64,000 nucleotides of DNA from Candidatus Gastranaerophilales bacterium (GCA_944323695.1 CALUTI010000002.1:186001-250000); one strand, 5' to 3'. Numbered from the stretch's first letter, positions 32,683 to 41,823 are shown. Notes: generated by a model not told the origin, from the sequence alone. Made by a program: numbers and translations.

Positions 32683-34067
32683 TTAAGTGCCATTTTTTCG
32701 CGCAGGATATTAGCGGAATCCTCATAACCCACGCGCCCCATAAGAGCATAAGTATAATTTTTAGCCTGCTCAACCCCCGGTTGGTCAAACGCATTAATGT
32801 TATACAATGAACCGGCAATTGCCGTCTGGATTTCCAGCATATACAAAAGCTGGCCGATATAATAGCCGGTAATTTTCGGCAATGTAATCGTAATTGTCGG
32901 TTTATTGTAATCCATAAGCGTAACACGTGTTGCGTCAGCCTCGGCATTTAACAAATCGTTAACCGTTTTTCCGCCGAGATATCCTATTCCGGTGTATTCG
33001 AAAATCTTCGGAATTTCAAGGTTATTGTCGAATTCCTTAACTCTTATGAAATTAATAACTTTATCATTCGGCCCTTCGTTATAGAGCTGAATTTGAGAGT
33101 GCTGGTCAGTTGCCCCGAGAGCCTTAACAGGTGTCGGACCAATATGAACCGTGTCTCCGTTAAGATTTTTTTCTTTCCCCAGAGATTCTGCCCAAAGCTG
33201 CGCATACCAGTCGGCAACATACCTTAATCTGCTTGAATACGGCATCATAACAGATATATTTTTACCCTTTTGAGTATCCATAAGAAAATGTATCAAAGCA
33301 TTCTGTGCCGCAATATTTTCTCTTATATCAGTGTTTTTAAGGATTAAATCCATATCCTTAACGCCGTTCATAATCTCATCAATATCAAGCCCCACAAGCG
33401 CAAAAGGCAATAAACCCACAGCGGAAAACACAGAAAATCTTCCGCCTACATCATCAGGGATTATAAAAGTCTTATACCCTTCCTGCTCTGCAATCTGGCG
33501 GAGCACTCCCACGTTTTTATCTGTAGTTGCGACAATATTTTTTCTGTAATCATCGCCGAGTTCCGCTTCCAGTCGGTCTTTTATAATCATAAACTGAGAC
33601 ATGGTCTCTGCGGTTGAGCCGGATTTAGTAATCACATTCACCAATGTTTTTGACAAATCCAAAACATCCAAAAGCCCTTCAATTGAATCAGGGTCAATAT
33701 TATCGAGGAAAAAAATTCTCGGGAACCCGTTGCGCTGTTCAGGAGAAAGCAAATTCCAATAAGGCTTTAAAAGAGCTTCCGTAACAGCCATTCCGCCGAG
33801 TGCCGAGCCGCCTATACCTAAGACCAAAACATTTTCAAACCTGTTTTCAACAAGCGCGGCATATTCTTTTACATACCAGGCTGTTTCCTCACTGTAGCCC
33901 AAATTCATCCACCTTAGCCACTGACCGGGCTTATCTTTTCTTTTGTTCAAATCAAGAATAATATTTGCGATTGTTTCTTTGAATTCATCAAATTTTTGTT
34001 GAATATTCAAGCCGTTTTCGTCACCGATAACCGATGAGTCGGCATATTTATAATTCAGCTCAATCAT
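32679..34067 (-). CDS. pgi: Glucose-6-phosphate isomerase
   Basis: Pgi interconverts glucose-6-phosphate and fructose-6-phosphate. The 462-residue protein has the SIS-fold signatures VLVLGIGGSALGGMAV, VITKSGSTAETMSQF and the C-terminal YMLEIQTAIAGSLYNINAFDQPGVEQ. I start at the ATG at 34067, which has AGGGAG 5 nt upstream; a start at 34106 would add 13 residues without a site. A promoter (TTGCAT-16-TATAAT) lies at 34086-34113, immediately beside a repeat tract. Confidence 0.95.
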   Translation of the reverse strand: MIELNYKYADSSVIGDENGLNIQQKFDEFKETIANIILDLNKRKDKPGQWLRWMNLGYSEETAWYVKEYAALVENRFENVLVLGIGGSALGGMAVTEALLKPYWNLLSPEQRNGFPRIFFLDNIDPDSIEGLLDVLDLSKTLVNVITKSGSTAETMSQFMIIKDRLEAELGDDYRKNIVATTDKNVGVLRQIAEQEGYKTFIIPDDVGGRFSVFSAVGLLPFALVGLDIDEIMNGVKDMDLILKNTDIRENIAAQNALIHFLMDTQKGKNISVMMPYSSRLRYVADWYAQLWAESLGKEKNLNGDTVHIGPTPVKALGATDQHSQIQLYNEGPNDKVINFIRVKEFDNNLEIPKIFEYTGIGYLGGKTVNDLLNAEADATRVTLMDYNKPTITITLPKITGYYIGQLLYMLEIQTAIAGSLYNINAFDQPGVEQAKNYTYALMGRVGYEDSANILREKMALN

Positions 34068-34085
34068 ATATGCTCCCTTAATTTG

Positions 34086-34113
34086 ATTATACCCGCTCAA
34101 CGTCAAAATGCAA
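34086..34113 (-). promoter_or_regulatory. Promoter of pgi
   Basis: TTGCAT (34113-34108) and TATAAT (34091-34086) are 16 bp apart on the minus strand. The -35 abuts the GTGCCAAAGGCAC hairpin repeat that begins at 34114. Confidence 0.5.
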
Positions 34114-34465
34114 GTGCCAAAGGCACGATATCATGTCTGACAATTTTGGTAAAACCTATGTAGTCATTGCGAGGTGCCAAAGGCACGACATCATGTCTGA
34201 CAACATTCGTGTAATTTTCCCTCCCCACCTGAGGGGGAGGGTTAGGGTGGGGGGCAAGCCGCCGGGATGTAATCACGCAATAAATATGGATGACGGATAG
34301 TTGACAGGTTGGGCAAACTTGCACGACAAGGGATCCTGAAACGAGTTCAGGATGACAAAATAATGCGATTACTACGCAACTGCGTTTGCTCGCTATGACA
34401 CTGCCTGAGCCGGTAGGTTGGGCATACCTGCCCAACAGTAAAGCTTTTAACCTACACAACCCCAC
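34114..34465. repeat. Repeat tract between pgi and permease genes
   Basis: A 30-bp unit with hairpin GTGCC-aaa-GGCAC is repeated at 34114-34143 and 34174-34203, exactly 60 bp apart. Further on are a CCCTCCCC/GGGGGAGGG inverted repeat near 34220, module B (34333-34353) and module A (34417-34436). A minus-strand reading frame across this tract (34103-34465) follows the repeats and has no homology-like features, so I do not call a gene. Confidence 0.65.
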
Positions 34466-34473
34466 GCATAGCC

Positions 34474-36036
34474 TTAGAATTTTACTGCATTTTTTGCAAC
34501 TTTAGACGCGCGGGCGAGTTTTGTTTTTTCTTCAAGGCGTTTCTGCTTGTAGCCGTAACCCGCATAAATCAATACGCCCATCAAAAGCCACAGCGGGAAA
34601 TACAAAGATGATGTCGTCAGATATTTCATCGAATAAACCATCAAACCGCCGCATGTAATTATCCCTAATATCGGGAATAATGGTGAAAAAGGCACCTTAA
34701 ACGGCCTTGGACGATCAGGATCTGTTTTTCTTAAAATCAATACCGCAATACAGATTATGATAAATGAAGTAAATGTTCCGAAGTTACACAACTCTGCCGA
34801 TATACTCAAATCCATAAACAAAGCGCACACGATAACCACAATACCGGAAATCCATGTCAAAACGTGCGGAGTTCTGTATTTTCTGTGGATTAATCTTAAA
34901 GATTTCGGCAAAAATCTATCCCTGCTCATTGCATACAAAATTCTTGTAGTACCCAATTGATAAATCAGAAGAACAGAGGTCAAAGCACACAACGCACCTA
35001 TAGATAAAAGTCCTGCAAACCAGTCTTTACCAATCATTCTCATTGCATGTGCAATCGGAGCCTGTGTATCAATATGATGCAAAGGAACAGTTCCCGTCAG
35101 AACAAGTGCGACAAGAACATAAAGAATTGTACACAAAATAAGGGTTCCCAAAATCGCGATAGGCAAATCTCTTTGCGGATTTTCAGTTTCTTCGGCAGTA
35201 GTTGAAATTGCGTCAAAACCTATATATGCAAAAAAGATTATAAACGCCCCCATAAAAATTCCTTCAAACCCGTTCGGAGCAAAAGGCGTCCAATTTTCTG
35301 GCTTCACATAAAAAGAACCTACAACAATGAACGAGGTTATCATAAACATGTTAATCCCGACCATAATACTTGCAACTCTGGTGGATTCTTTTACGCCTTT
35401 AATCAAAAGCAGAGTTAAAACGAGCACGATAAATATAGCCGGAAGATTAATCGCCACCGGAATTTTATCAAAAATAAACGGCATCTGGGTATGCGGATCA
35501 AGACCGTATTTGTCGCAATACGCAAACATATACCTGTAATCATTTCTGAGCCACATAGGGAAATTAGTTACAAATGCAGGCAAAACATGCTTAAAGCCTT
35601 TCAAAAACTGTGCAAAATACCCTGTCCACGCACTTGCAACCGTAATATTGCCGATTGCATATTCCAGCATCAAAATCCAGCCGACCATCCATGCCATAAA
35701 TTCACCCATAGTTGCGTAAGTATATGTATAAGCACTTCCCGCAACCGGAATCATAGCGGCAATTTCAGAGTAACAAAGCGCCGAAAACACGCACGCAATA
35801 GCAGCCAATACCATTGAGATTATAATTGCGGGCCCTGCGCCGACGCCTTCCGGCCCGCCCTGAATAGCGCTTCCGATTATCGTAAAAATTCCCGTTCCGA
35901 CAACCGCGCCGATACCGATTACGATAAGGTCAAAAACGTTCAAAGTTTTTTTCAGCTCTGACTTTTTGCTTACCGCAATAAGCTCATCGGGGCTTTTTTT
36001 GATTAACATGTTGGATAAAATATTTTTAATTGCCAT
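34474..36036 (-). CDS. APC-family amino acid permease
   Basis: A 520-residue inner-membrane transporter of the amino acid-polyamine-organocation superfamily, cationic amino-acid transporter branch. After a short cytosolic N-terminus (KKTLNVFDLIVIGIGAVVGTGIF, the helix-1 substrate-binding GxGxxxGTGIF) there are 12 or more membrane helices, including AFIIFFAYIGFDAISTTAEE. It is a tandem paralogue of the gene just upstream: the TAG stop of that gene touches this ATG directly. Substrate not determinable. The N-terminal and C-terminal cytosolic tails differ between the two copies. Confidence 0.9.
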   Translation of the reverse strand: MAIKNILSNMLIKKSPDELIAVSKKSELKKTLNVFDLIVIGIGAVVGTGIFTIIGSAIQGGPEGVGAGPAIIISMVLAAIACVFSALCYSEIAAMIPVAGSAYTYTYATMGEFMAWMVGWILMLEYAIGNITVASAWTGYFAQFLKGFKHVLPAFVTNFPMWLRNDYRYMFAYCDKYGLDPHTQMPFIFDKIPVAINLPAIFIVLVLTLLLIKGVKESTRVASIMVGINMFMITSFIVVGSFYVKPENWTPFAPNGFEGIFMGAFIIFFAYIGFDAISTTAEETENPQRDLPIAILGTLILCTILYVLVALVLTGTVPLHHIDTQAPIAHAMRMIGKDWFAGLLSIGALCALTSVLLIYQLGTTRILYAMSRDRFLPKSLRLIHRKYRTPHVLTWISGIVVIVCALFMDLSISAELCNFGTFTSFIIICIAVLILRKTDPDRPRPFKVPFSPLFPILGIITCGGLMVYSMKYLTTSSLYFPLWLLMGVLIYAGYGYKQKRLEEKTKLARASKVAKNAVKF

Positions 36037-37626
36037 CTATTTCAGTAATTCCTGTCTTTTATTGTGAACTTTTTCATTATGGATTTTGTTTTCGTTTAAT
36101 CTGTTTTTAACAAATCCGTACAAAAGATAAATCATAGCACCAACCCCGAGCCACACAGGGAACAAAAGTGCTGAACTTGAAGGCTGCATTGATTTATAAA
36201 CCATCAGCCCGCCGCATGTAATTATCCCAAGTGAAGGCACAACAGGTGAAAAAGGCACCTTAAACGGCCTTGGGCGGTCAGGATCTGTTTTGCGCAAAAT
36301 CAATACCGCAACACAAACAATTATAAATGATGTAAATGTACCGTAATTGCACAATTCAGCCGCCACATCCAAATTCAAAGTCAAAATTCCGACAACAGCC
36401 AGAAGTCCGACAGTCCATGTCAAAAGTGCAGGGGTTTTGAATTTCGGATGAAGTTTTTGAAATCTTTTGGAAATAAAATGATCTCTGCTCATTGCGTACA
36501 AAATTCTTGTTGCAGCCATTTCAAGGACGAGAAGAACAGATGTCAAACCTGCAAGCGAACCGATTGAAATCAACCCTGCAGCCCAGTTTTGATGAGCAAT
36601 AGTCATCATACAGTATGCCATAGGCGCCTTCAAAAACGCCGCAGGAACAGGTGCTGCCGTGTCCTGCATACCTGTCAGGATTAACGCAACAAGCACGTAA
36701 ACAACCGTTGTAACAAGCAGTGAACCGATAATTCCGACCGGCAAATCCTTTTGCGGATTTTTGCATTCTTCCGCCGCTGTTGCAAGAGCGTCAAAACCTA
36801 TATATGCAAAGAAAATTAAAAACGCACCGGCAAAAATTCCCTCAACTCCGTTCGGAGCAAAAGGCGTCCAGTTTTCAGGTTTTACGTAAAAAGCACCGGC
36901 AATTACAAATAGAGCAATAACCGCCAATTTTACAAACACCATAATCCCTGCCATCTTTGCGGAATCTTTTGTACCTTTTACAAGGATTGCCGTGATTAAT
37001 AAAACAATTAATATCGCAGGCAGATTAATACAAATCGGTACGCCGAAAACATGCGGGACAAACGTATCAGGATTTGCCGCAACAATTTTTGACGCCGTAA
37101 ACGGATCATTCACAAGCCAAACCGGCGGATTTGAAAGCCATGCGGGCAAAAATCTTTCAAAACCGCTTAAAAATTGCACAAGATGGTTACTCCAGGCGCA
37201 CGCAACCGCAATAAAACCGATTGCATACTCAAGCATCAAAACCCAGCCGACCATCCACGCCGCAAATTCACCCAATGTCGCAAACGTATAAGTATAAGCA
37301 CCGCCCGCAACCGGAATCATTGTAGCGAATTCCGAATAACAAAGCGCTGAAAATATACACGCAATAGCCGCAATTACCATTGATACCATAAGCGCCGGCC
37401 CCGCACCTAGTGATGAATCACCGCCTGCTGCGGCAATTCCGACTACCGCAAAAATTCCGGAGCCGATTATTGCACCTACGCCTAAAATAATCAAATCCCA
37501 TACGCCAAGCGTTTTTTCAAGTCCTGCATCACCTGCATCGGCAAGCATTTCATCGGGGTTTTTAATTCTTGTAATAGTTTTCAAAAAATTGCGTGTTAAA
37601 GTCGCGCGACTATACTTTTCTGCCAT
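36037..37626 (-). CDS. APC-family amino acid permease (paralogue)
   Basis: A 529-residue transporter close in sequence to its downstream neighbour. LGVWDLIILGVGAIIGSGIFAVVG is helix 1, and long stretches such as RKTDPDRPRPFKVPFSP are identical in both. This marks a recent tandem duplication. One difference is an insertion near MQDTAAPVPAAFLK in an outer loop. AAGGA precedes the start. glyQ lies 11 bp upstream, so glyQ and both permeases probably share a transcript. Two copies may handle different substrates or simply raise capacity. Confidence 0.9.
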   Translation of the reverse strand: MAEKYSRATLTRNFLKTITRIKNPDEMLADAGDAGLEKTLGVWDLIILGVGAIIGSGIFAVVGIAAAGGDSSLGAGPALMVSMVIAAIACIFSALCYSEFATMIPVAGGAYTYTFATLGEFAAWMVGWVLMLEYAIGFIAVACAWSNHLVQFLSGFERFLPAWLSNPPVWLVNDPFTASKIVAANPDTFVPHVFGVPICINLPAILIVLLITAILVKGTKDSAKMAGIMVFVKLAVIALFVIAGAFYVKPENWTPFAPNGVEGIFAGAFLIFFAYIGFDALATAAEECKNPQKDLPVGIIGSLLVTTVVYVLVALILTGMQDTAAPVPAAFLKAPMAYCMMTIAHQNWAAGLISIGSLAGLTSVLLVLEMAATRILYAMSRDHFISKRFQKLHPKFKTPALLTWTVGLLAVVGILTLNLDVAAELCNYGTFTSFIIVCVAVLILRKTDPDRPRPFKVPFSPVVPSLGIITCGGLMVYKSMQPSSSALLFPVWLGVGAMIYLLYGFVKNRLNENKIHNEKVHNKRQELLK

Positions 37627-37637
37627 CCGTATTCCTT

Positions 37638-38510
37638 CTACTTACAAAGAGGGAAGCCTAATTGTTCTCTTTGTTCTACATACAATTTTGCAACAGCTGA
37701 CGCCATTGTTCTAACTCTGTTTATAAAATTAATTCGTTCGTCCTTGCTGATTACGCCGCGTGCATCCAGCAAATTAAATGTATGCGAGCATTTCAACACG
37801 TAATCGTAAGCCGGCAAAACGAGTTTTGCATCAATACAATTATCCACTTCTTTTTGATACAAATCAAACATAGTAAACAAAGATTTTGCATCAGAAACTT
37901 CAAAATTATATTTAGACTGCTCAATTTCGTTCTGGAGGTAAATGTCGCCGTATTTCAGGGTATCATTCCACATAATATCGTAGACGGATTCTTTGTTTTG
38001 CAAATACATTGCGATACGCTCCAATCCGTAAGTCAACTCAAGCGCAACAGGTTTAACTTCTAACCCGCCGACCTGCTGGAAATACGTAAACTGTGTAATT
38101 TCCATACCGTCAAGCCAAACCTCCCAGCCTACACCTGCCGCACCAAGAGTCGGAGACTCCCAGTTATCCTCAACAAATCTTACATCATGTTCTCTTAAAT
38201 CAATCCCCATAGCCTCAAGACTTTTCAAATAAAGCTCTTGAGCGTTATCCGGAGAAGGCTTTAAAATAACCTGAAACTGGTAATAATGCCCGAGCCTGTT
38301 GGGGTTTTCGCCATATCTGGCGTCAGTCGGACGTCTGCAGGGTTCTATCATGGCAGTATTCCAGGGTTCCGGTCCCAAAGCCCTTAAAAATGTCGCAGGG
38401 TTCATCGTTGATGCACCCTTTTCTATATCGTAAGGCTGCTGGATTATGCATCCGTAATCCGACCAAAATTTCTGTAAATTAAATACTAATTCCTGAAAAT
38501 TTAATGCCAT
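37638..38510 (-). CDS. glyQ: Glycyl-tRNA synthetase alpha subunit
   Basis: The 290-residue alpha subunit carries the catalytic site of the alpha2beta2 bacterial glycyl-tRNA synthetase. [52 protein letters not shown] and YFQQVGG are intact. The beta subunit gene glyS usually follows but here two permeases do, so glyS must lie elsewhere. AAGGTG lies 9 nt before the start. Confidence 0.96.
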   Translation of the reverse strand: MALNFQELVFNLQKFWSDYGCIIQQPYDIEKGASTMNPATFLRALGPEPWNTAMIEPCRRPTDARYGENPNRLGHYYQFQVILKPSPDNAQELYLKSLEAMGIDLREHDVRFVEDNWESPTLGAAGVGWEVWLDGMEITQFTYFQQVGGLEVKPVALELTYGLERIAMYLQNKESVYDIMWNDTLKYGDIYLQNEIEQSKYNFEVSDAKSLFTMFDLYQKEVDNCIDAKLVLPAYDYVLKCSHTFNLLDARGVISKDERINFINRVRTMASAVAKLYVEQREQLGFPLCK

Positions 38511-38650
38511 ATAACCGCACCTTTATTGTAAAAATTACACTCGTTCGTTCATAATACGACGGACATAGTAAAATTGCAATTAATTTGTTAAAAACTATTA
38601 AATATATTAAAAATTATTCAAAAATTGCGCAAATTTTAAAATTTACGGGT

Positions 38651-38656
38651 TATAAA
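38651..38656 (+). promoter_or_regulatory. -10 element of kinase-like gene, leaderless type
   Basis: TATAAA at about 38651-38656 lies 8 nt upstream of the ATG at 38665. The nearest -35-like TTGCGC is 20 bp further up, so the promoter is only moderately supported. No ribosome site is visible. Confidence 0.4.
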
Positions 38657-38664
38657 ACAACATC

Positions 38665-40179
38665 ATGATAATCCAAGCAATACATCCATATCAAAATACA
38701 CAAGTACCTGCATTTACGGGTCTTACCAAAAAAATGAAACACCGTATGTATATTGACGGTAAAAAAGATATTCTTGAAATAATGAATTCAAGAGACCCGT
38801 CCCAGACAAGCTACGTAGGTCAGCTTCCGCCGGGAATATTCTACAGGCTGCCGGTTGAACACAGAGCGGAAGCCATTAAAGAAATTATGCAGGCATTTGA
38901 CAAAGCTGCTGTGGAAATTCGGGAGTTTAAGCCCGGATTAGAAAACTCGAATACTGAATTCAGAAATCGACGTTCAGACAAAACAGTTGAGGAGATGAAA
39001 AAAGTTTTTGAAAAATATAACCTCATAGAACCCGGTGAAGAATTTGACATAATCTTTTTAGGCAGGGGCGATTACGGCAGTGCATTTAAACTTGAAGGGC
39101 TTTATGACAACGTAACAAAAGACAGATACATAATAAAAGTATTCACGGTTGCCGATAAAGGACCGGAATGGCACAGGTTTAAAAGCCACGGCAATTACGC
39201 GGAAATAAATACCGCTGAATACTGGATGCACAATATGGGCTATAATACACAGCGCGGCAAATTTTATTTCGGCAATATTGAAGCAGGCTATCTGGTGGAT
39301 AATTTCATAGATAATAACCTGCCGCAGCCTAAAAAAATAGTTAATGAATACAAGTACGGGGCAAAATTAACCGACGAAGAGCTGGCAATGCCGAACGGGC
39401 ACAACAAAATTAACAATTACAGCTATGATTGGGGCGGCGTAAGGGTCGTTAACAGAGTTAAAAACACAAACCCAACCGCACGATATGTATTGCATCAGAT
39501 AAAGATAACCCCCAAAAAATACCGTGAATGCGAATGGTGGAAAATTTATTATTCAAAAGGTCTTGATGAAACCGGTAAAAAAGCAGGTCTTGCGCTCTCG
39601 GTTAAGCATTTTCCAAACAATAAACCTTTGATTAAGCAGTGTTTTAATGAAAATATACCGCTTGTGGATGATGCACTTGCATATGCACTAAAGTATCTTC
39701 CATACAGATATGCAAGAAAGCTTTTTGAAGAACTTATGCTGCGTAATGACCCCGTAACGCAAACCATTTTAATGAATGAAATACCATTATTGGCAAAAGA
39801 TCAAAGAAAAGCAGAAATATTTGATGATTTAGACATTCCAAGAGACGAAATCAAGCCTAAAAAAATTGAAATATTTTATAATATTGCGGAAAAATATGCA
39901 TTGCCTGATGTACGCGAGCACCTTGCAAGCTATATTCACCTTTTGCCCGAAGACAAAATTATGAAAAAATTCGATAAACTTAAAGAACTTGACGATGACA
40001 GAATATATGAACGACTTTTACATAAAATGAGAGTGGTTAAAGAAGACGAATACCCGCTGGATTTAAAATTCAAAATGCTTAATGAGCTTGAAAATTATGT
40101 AAAAGATGAATCTGTAAAAAAAGACATCAAAAATACAAGAGTTCTGCTCATCAGAAGAAATTTAGACGAAACAGATTAA
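38665..40179 (+). CDS. Kinase-like protein with N-terminal F-T-G motif
   Basis: A 504-residue protein not assigned to a known family. It starts MIIQAIHPYQNTQVPAFTG (F-T-G at 17-19). Residues 128-265 look like a protein-kinase fold: glycine loop LGRGDYGS (132-139), a lysine strand YIIKVF (Lys158), a hinge-like stretch GYLVDNFIDNNLP, then HNKINNY (246-252) and D255-W-G-G in places of the catalytic and metal-binding loops. The classical HRD aspartate is not obvious, so it may be a pseudokinase or a divergent kinase. The C-terminal 170 residues are helical repeats (LPYRYARKLFEEL, DKLKELDDDRIYERL). There is no Shine-Dalgarno; TATAAA ends 8 nt before the ATG. Confidence 0.7.
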   Translation: MIIQAIHPYQNTQVPAFTGLTKKMKHRMYIDGKKDILEIMNSRDPSQTSYVGQLPPGIFYRLPVEHRAEAIKEIMQAFDKAAVEIREFKPGLENSNTEFRNRRSDKTVEEMKKVFEKYNLIEPGEEFDIIFLGRGDYGSAFKLEGLYDNVTKDRYIIKVFTVADKGPEWHRFKSHGNYAEINTAEYWMHNMGYNTQRGKFYFGNIEAGYLVDNFIDNNLPQPKKIVNEYKYGAKLTDEELAMPNGHNKINNYSYDWGGVRVVNRVKNTNPTARYVLHQIKITPKKYRECEWWKIYYSKGLDETGKKAGLALSVKHFPNNKPLIKQCFNENIPLVDDALAYALKYLPYRYARKLFEELMLRNDPVTQTILMNEIPLLAKDQRKAEIFDDLDIPRDEIKPKKIEIFYNIAEKYALPDVREHLASYIHLLPEDKIMKKFDKLKELDDDRIYERLLHKMRVVKEDEYPLDLKFKMLNELENYVKDESVKKDIKNTRVLLIRRNLDETD

Positions 40180-40199
40180 ATTTTGTAAGCCGTTTTTCA

Positions 40200-40208
40200 T
40201 GCTATAAT
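40200..40208 (+). promoter_or_regulatory. Extended -10 promoter (TGCTATAAT)
   Basis: TGCTATAAT lies 19 bp before the ATG at 40228, with an AGGGAG ribosome site between. It separates the P-loop kinase gene from the kinase-like gene ending at 40179. Confidence 0.5.
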
Positions 40209-40227
40209 ACCAACAGGGAGAAAAATT

Positions 40228-40740
40228 ATGGCAGACAAAATAATAATATTTTCAGGCAAACAGTATTCGGGAAAAGACACCGCCGCAAAGATTATGCTTG
40301 AGGCCATGCCGGATTTCAAACGCTGTGCCATGGGCGATATTATAAAATTAACCTACGGTAAGGAAAAAGGGCTGACTTTTGAAGAAATCGAAAAAAACAA
40401 AGCCGAATACCGTCAGGATTTAATAAATTTAGGCAACCGGGGACGCGCACAGGATCCTGATTACTGGTTGAAAAAAATTCTTGAACAGCCGGGGAATATT
40501 ATTGTAACGGACGTTCGAGTTCCGCACGAATACGAAGTTTTTAAATCCGCCGGCGCAATCGCAATCCGTGTGGAAGCAGCACGCGAAACCCGTATGCAGC
40601 GCGGGAACCTTGTCGGCGAAAACGATATTACTGAAACCGGACTTGATAACATAACCGATTGGGATTACATAATAGATAACAACTCGGATTACACGGCACT
40701 AGAGGCTCAGGTTAATAAAATTATTAAGGAAATTCAATAG
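40228..40740 (+). CDS. P-loop nucleotide/metabolite kinase-like protein
   Basis: A 170-residue P-loop protein: Walker A FSGKQYSGKDTAAK (9-22), a middle RQDLINLGNRGRAQDPDYW, then IIVTDVRVPHEYEVF (likely Walker B strand) and an arginine-rich lid VEAARETRMQRGN. It resembles small kinases such as deoxynucleotide monophosphate kinases, phosphomevalonate kinases and dephospho-CoA kinases, but no substrate motif settles which. It has its own extended -10 promoter and is coupled to a 50-residue ORF (TAGTG overlap). Confidence 0.75.
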   Translation: MADKIIIFSGKQYSGKDTAAKIMLEAMPDFKRCAMGDIIKLTYGKEKGLTFEEIEKNKAEYRQDLINLGNRGRAQDPDYWLKKILEQPGNIIVTDVRVPHEYEVFKSAGAIAIRVEAARETRMQRGNLVGENDITETGLDNITDWDYIIDNNSDYTALEAQVNKIIKEIQ

Positions 40741-40892
40741 TGGCAGGCGACTATAAAAAACTTTTGAAGAAGAAAAAGAAAAAATACTGCGACACGAAAA
40801 CCATGGGCGTCAATATTGATAAAAACGAATTCTACGAAATAGTTTTGTCCAACTCCGCTCACCCTGAACATAATATAAATACTTCCAAGTAA
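40740..40892 (+). CDS. 50-residue lysine-rich small protein
   Basis: Starts GTG sharing one base with the preceding stop (TAGTG), with AAGGA about 11 nt upstream, and ends 15 bp before a terminator. The peptide has a basic run KKLLKKKKKKYC then DTKTMGVNIDKNEFYEIVLS. The tight coupling and terminator suggest it is translated. The function is unknown. The basic patch could bind nucleic acid. Confidence 0.5.
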   Translation: MAGDYKKLLKKKKKKYCDTKTMGVNIDKNEFYEIVLSNSAHPEHNINTSK

Positions 40893-40907
40893 TCACAAAC
40901 ATAAGAA

Positions 40908-40934
40908 AAAGCCCGCAAATCGCGGGCTTTAAAA
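40908..40934 (+). terminator. Rho-independent terminator
   Basis: AAAGCCCGC, loop aaatc, GCGGGCTTT form a 9-bp GC-rich stem, though only a short mixed A/T tail follows. It ends the P-loop kinase operon and may also stop the minus-strand remnant at 40960-41184. Confidence 0.8.
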
Positions 40935-40959
40935 TTTTTATGTTAGATTCCTTATTACG

Positions 40960-41184
40960 TTATTGCTTTTTGATTTTATTTGCTAATGCAAGATCTATAT
41001 CTGATTTTTTAGCAAATGTTTTATATCCTTCTAAATTAACCGGCTGTTCTAAAGCTTTGTTATCCATATAATACTTAGGGTTACTACCATCTTTAACAAG
41101 CGTTAAAGATTCTTTATCAATTATTTTATTTTTAGATAAAAGAGGTTTTTCAATAGTTCTCTTACGAGCTTTTTTACCGGTGTT
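40960..41184 (-). pseudogene. 3' remnant of an unknown gene
   Basis: This minus-strand frame is open for 74 codons and reads like real protein (LVKDGSNPKYYMDNKALEQP, LEGYKTFAKKSDIDLALANK). There is no start codon or ribosome site at its upstream end. An in-frame stop lies at 41185-41187 and the XRE gene begins at 41206 on the other strand. The likely explanation is the surviving tail of a gene cut off when the XRE/ParDE segment arrived. A short product from the internal ATG (31 residues) is possible. Confidence 0.5.
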
Positions 41185-41205
41185 TTAGTTTTGGGTGTAA
41201 ATATT

Positions 41206-41532
41206 ATGGACATAAAAAGACAGCTTGGATACAAGATAAAGAGATTGAGGCAAAAAAAAGGATTAACGCAGGAACAGCTTGCGGAAAAGGCGGAGATATC
41301 CACGCGTTCGCTTGCCGGGATTGAGACGGGCGAAAATTTTATGACCGCACAGACCATGGAAAAAATCATTGAATGCCTTGGGATTAGTATTAATGAACTG
41401 TTTACGGCAGAACATTTAAAGCCTACTGAGGATTTGATAACAGAAATTGACGCGATTATTGATTCAGTAAAAGACGACCGCGATAAAATTGAAAATATCT
41501 ACAAAGTAGTCAAGGCTATTATTTTGACTTAA
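41206..41532 (+). CDS. XRE-family transcriptional regulator
   Basis: The 108-residue protein has a Cro/C1-type helix-turn-helix at about 5-60: LGYKIKRLRQKKGLTQEQL, then STRSLAGIETG and LGISINELF. The C-terminal 40 residues are a charged helix that may dimerise. I prefer the ATG at 41206; a TTG at 41191 would add five residues. A ribosome site is weak. It lies 57 bp before a ParDE toxin-antitoxin module and could regulate it or be a separate acquired regulator. Confidence 0.85.
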   Translation: MDIKRQLGYKIKRLRQKKGLTQEQLAEKAEISTRSLAGIETGENFMTAQTMEKIIECLGISINELFTAEHLKPTEDLITEIDAIIDSVKDDRDKIENIYKVVKAIILT

Positions 41533-41554
41533 ACCTCCATACTTGAAAATTGTC

Positions 41555-41593
41555 TTACAATGTGTTACAATGTAGTATAAGGAGTTACAATGT
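41555..41593 (+). promoter_or_regulatory. ParD operator: three phased TTACAATGT repeats
   Basis: TTACAATGT occurs at 41555-41563, 41565-41573 and 41585-41593, offset by exactly 10 and 20 bp, so all face the same side of the helix. The third covers the start codon of the antitoxin gene, and the set overlaps a TTGTCT-17-TAGTAT promoter (41551-41579). This fits autorepression by the ribbon-helix-helix antitoxin. Confidence 0.65.
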
Positions 41594-41823
41594 CATCAGA
41601 ACAATTTTCGCTAAGATTACCAAAAGAAACGAAATCACGGCTGGAACAACTTTCAGCAGCTACCGGTCGTACAAAGGCTTATCTTGCGCTTGATGCGATT
41701 GAGAAGTATCTTGATATGGAAGCCTGGCAGATATCCGCAATTCAACAAGGGTTAAAAGATGTTGAAAATGAAAATACAGTCCCGATTAATAAGGTTAAAT
41801 CAGATTGGGGTATAAGTGTATAG
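41590..41823 (+). CDS. ParD-like ribbon-helix-helix antitoxin
   Basis: The 77-residue protein has an N-terminal ribbon-helix-helix fold (QFSLRLPKETKSRLEQL, TGRTKAYLALDAIEKYLD) and a flexible acidic C-terminus (LKDVENENTVPI) that would wrap the toxin. In this family the antitoxin neutralises ParE/RelE and represses its own operon. AAGGAG precedes the start. The toxin gene overlaps its end by 8 bp, the usual antitoxin-first order. Confidence 0.9.
   Translation: MSSEQFSLRLPKETKSRLEQLSAATGRTKAYLALDAIEKYLDMEAWQISAIQQGLKDVENENTVPINKVKSDWGISV

Noticed and set aside
32648-32947. Longer N-terminus for the exported protein ending at 32132
   Set aside because: The added part overlaps pgi in another frame and would bury the clear signal peptide that starts at 32647.
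34103-34465. 120-codon minus-strand ORF
   Set aside because: It translates direct and inverted repeats (modules A and B, GTGCCAAAGGCAC units); composition is unlike real proteins and no ribosome site exists.
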